Source: Ilumatobacter sp. (GTDB taxonomy: Bacteria; Actinomycetota; Acidimicrobiia; Acidimicrobiales; Ilumatobacteraceae). Taken from it: a stretch of 5,509 nucleotides of DNA. The stretch spans positions 1-5,509 of the forward strand of contig JABJAB010000103.1 in assembly GCA_018666235.1 (NCBI GenBank). The letters run 5' to 3'. This document shows positions 5,405-5,509 of the stretch, in pieces. Both the position numbers and the translations under genes were made by a program. A model generated the notes under the pieces. The model was not told where the DNA came from, did no database searches, and saw only the letters and a list, made by a program, of their open reading frames with translations. Positions within the stretch are counted from its first letter, which is position 1. Every line of letters starts with the position of its first letter.

Positions 5405-5509
5405 TGCTTGCCGCAAAGCACGGTGGCTGTCCGGCGATGGTTGACGATGGCCCGGAGTGTCATCCACACCAGCAGGCCGAGCCAGATTCCTACGATTCCG
5501 AGTGATGGC
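5371..5509 (-). CDS. C-terminal end of a membrane protein, probably MATE-family efflux transporter (partial)
   Basis: On the minus strand an open frame enters from the right edge (first full codon 5508-5506) and ends at TAG 5373-5371, giving 45 residues. The first 23 or so form a hydrophobic helix, GIVGIWLGLLVWMTLRAIVN, followed by HRRT and a short polar tail. The pattern G-x-W-x-G-L-x-V-W-M-x-x-R-x-x-x-N resembles the last transmembrane segment of actinobacterial MATE (DinF/NorM-like) cation- or proton-coupled drug exporters. Third codon positions are rich in G/C, supporting real coding. Its 3' end overlaps the HD gene tail-to-tail by 34 bp. The family call rests on one helix, so another polytopic membrane protein is possible. 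Confidence 0.6.
   Translation of the reverse strand, partial: PSLGIVGIWLGLLVWMTLRAIVNHRRTATVLCGKHHAWSDALSAS

Noticed and set aside
5404..5505. Small + strand open frame of 33 codons starting at ATG in a TGATG overlap with the HD gene stop
   Set aside because: Its product is polar and unlike any known protein. The opposite strand encodes a convincing transmembrane helix with GC-rich third positions, so this is a shadow of the minus-strand gene.

Overview
The window is a densely packed stretch of bacterial core genes, GC-rich by eye, reading mostly on the + strand. It most likely comes from an actinobacterium. Three signs point there. The gene order recN - pyrG - ADP-ribose-type Nudix hydrolase - xerD is the one known from mycobacteria and corynebacteria (in M. 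tuberculosis: Rv1696 recN, Rv1699 pyrG, Rv1700 ADPRase, Rv1701 xerD). A perfect Gram-positive/actinobacterial LexA box (TCGAAC-N4-GTTCGA) lies ahead of recN. The Nudix box has the same one-residue expansion as the mycobacterial ADP-ribose pyrophosphatase, as I recall it. The lineage could be a deep-branching one such as Acidimicrobiia, but that is a guess.

Layout. Positions 1-95 hold the 3' end of an upstream + strand gene, probably the NAD kinase that commonly precedes recN. The LexA box (60-75) is embedded in that coding end. A perfect 7-4-7 inverted repeat (102-119) directly abuts the GTG start of recN (120-1721), which encodes a DNA-repair ATPase. A 62-bp spacer carries a plausible promoter, a short hairpin overlapping the ribosome binding site, and a strong Shine-Dalgarno for pyrG (1784-3445, CTP synthase). 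Three further genes follow with overlapping stop/start codons: a Nudix hydrolase (3442-4017), xerD (4017-4943) and a small HD-domain putative phosphohydrolase (4943-5404). At the right edge the C-terminus of a minus-strand gene, probably a MATE-family efflux transporter, enters from outside and overlaps the end of the HD gene by 34 bp in convergent orientation.

How the genes work together. recN and xerD serve chromosome repair and dimer resolution. pyrG and the Nudix enzyme serve nucleotide supply and nucleotide-sugar clean-up. pyrG-nudix-xerD-HD looks like one operon with translational coupling, because only pyrG has a good Shine-Dalgarno. recN appears to be separately SOS-inducible, with possible read-through into pyrG. 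The most interesting non-coding signals are the LexA site, the palindrome at the recN start, and a pyrG leader whose geometry resembles the CTP-sensitive start-site-switching leader of enteric pyrC. I see no mobile element, CRISPR array, tRNA or rRNA, and no clear new multi-gene system.
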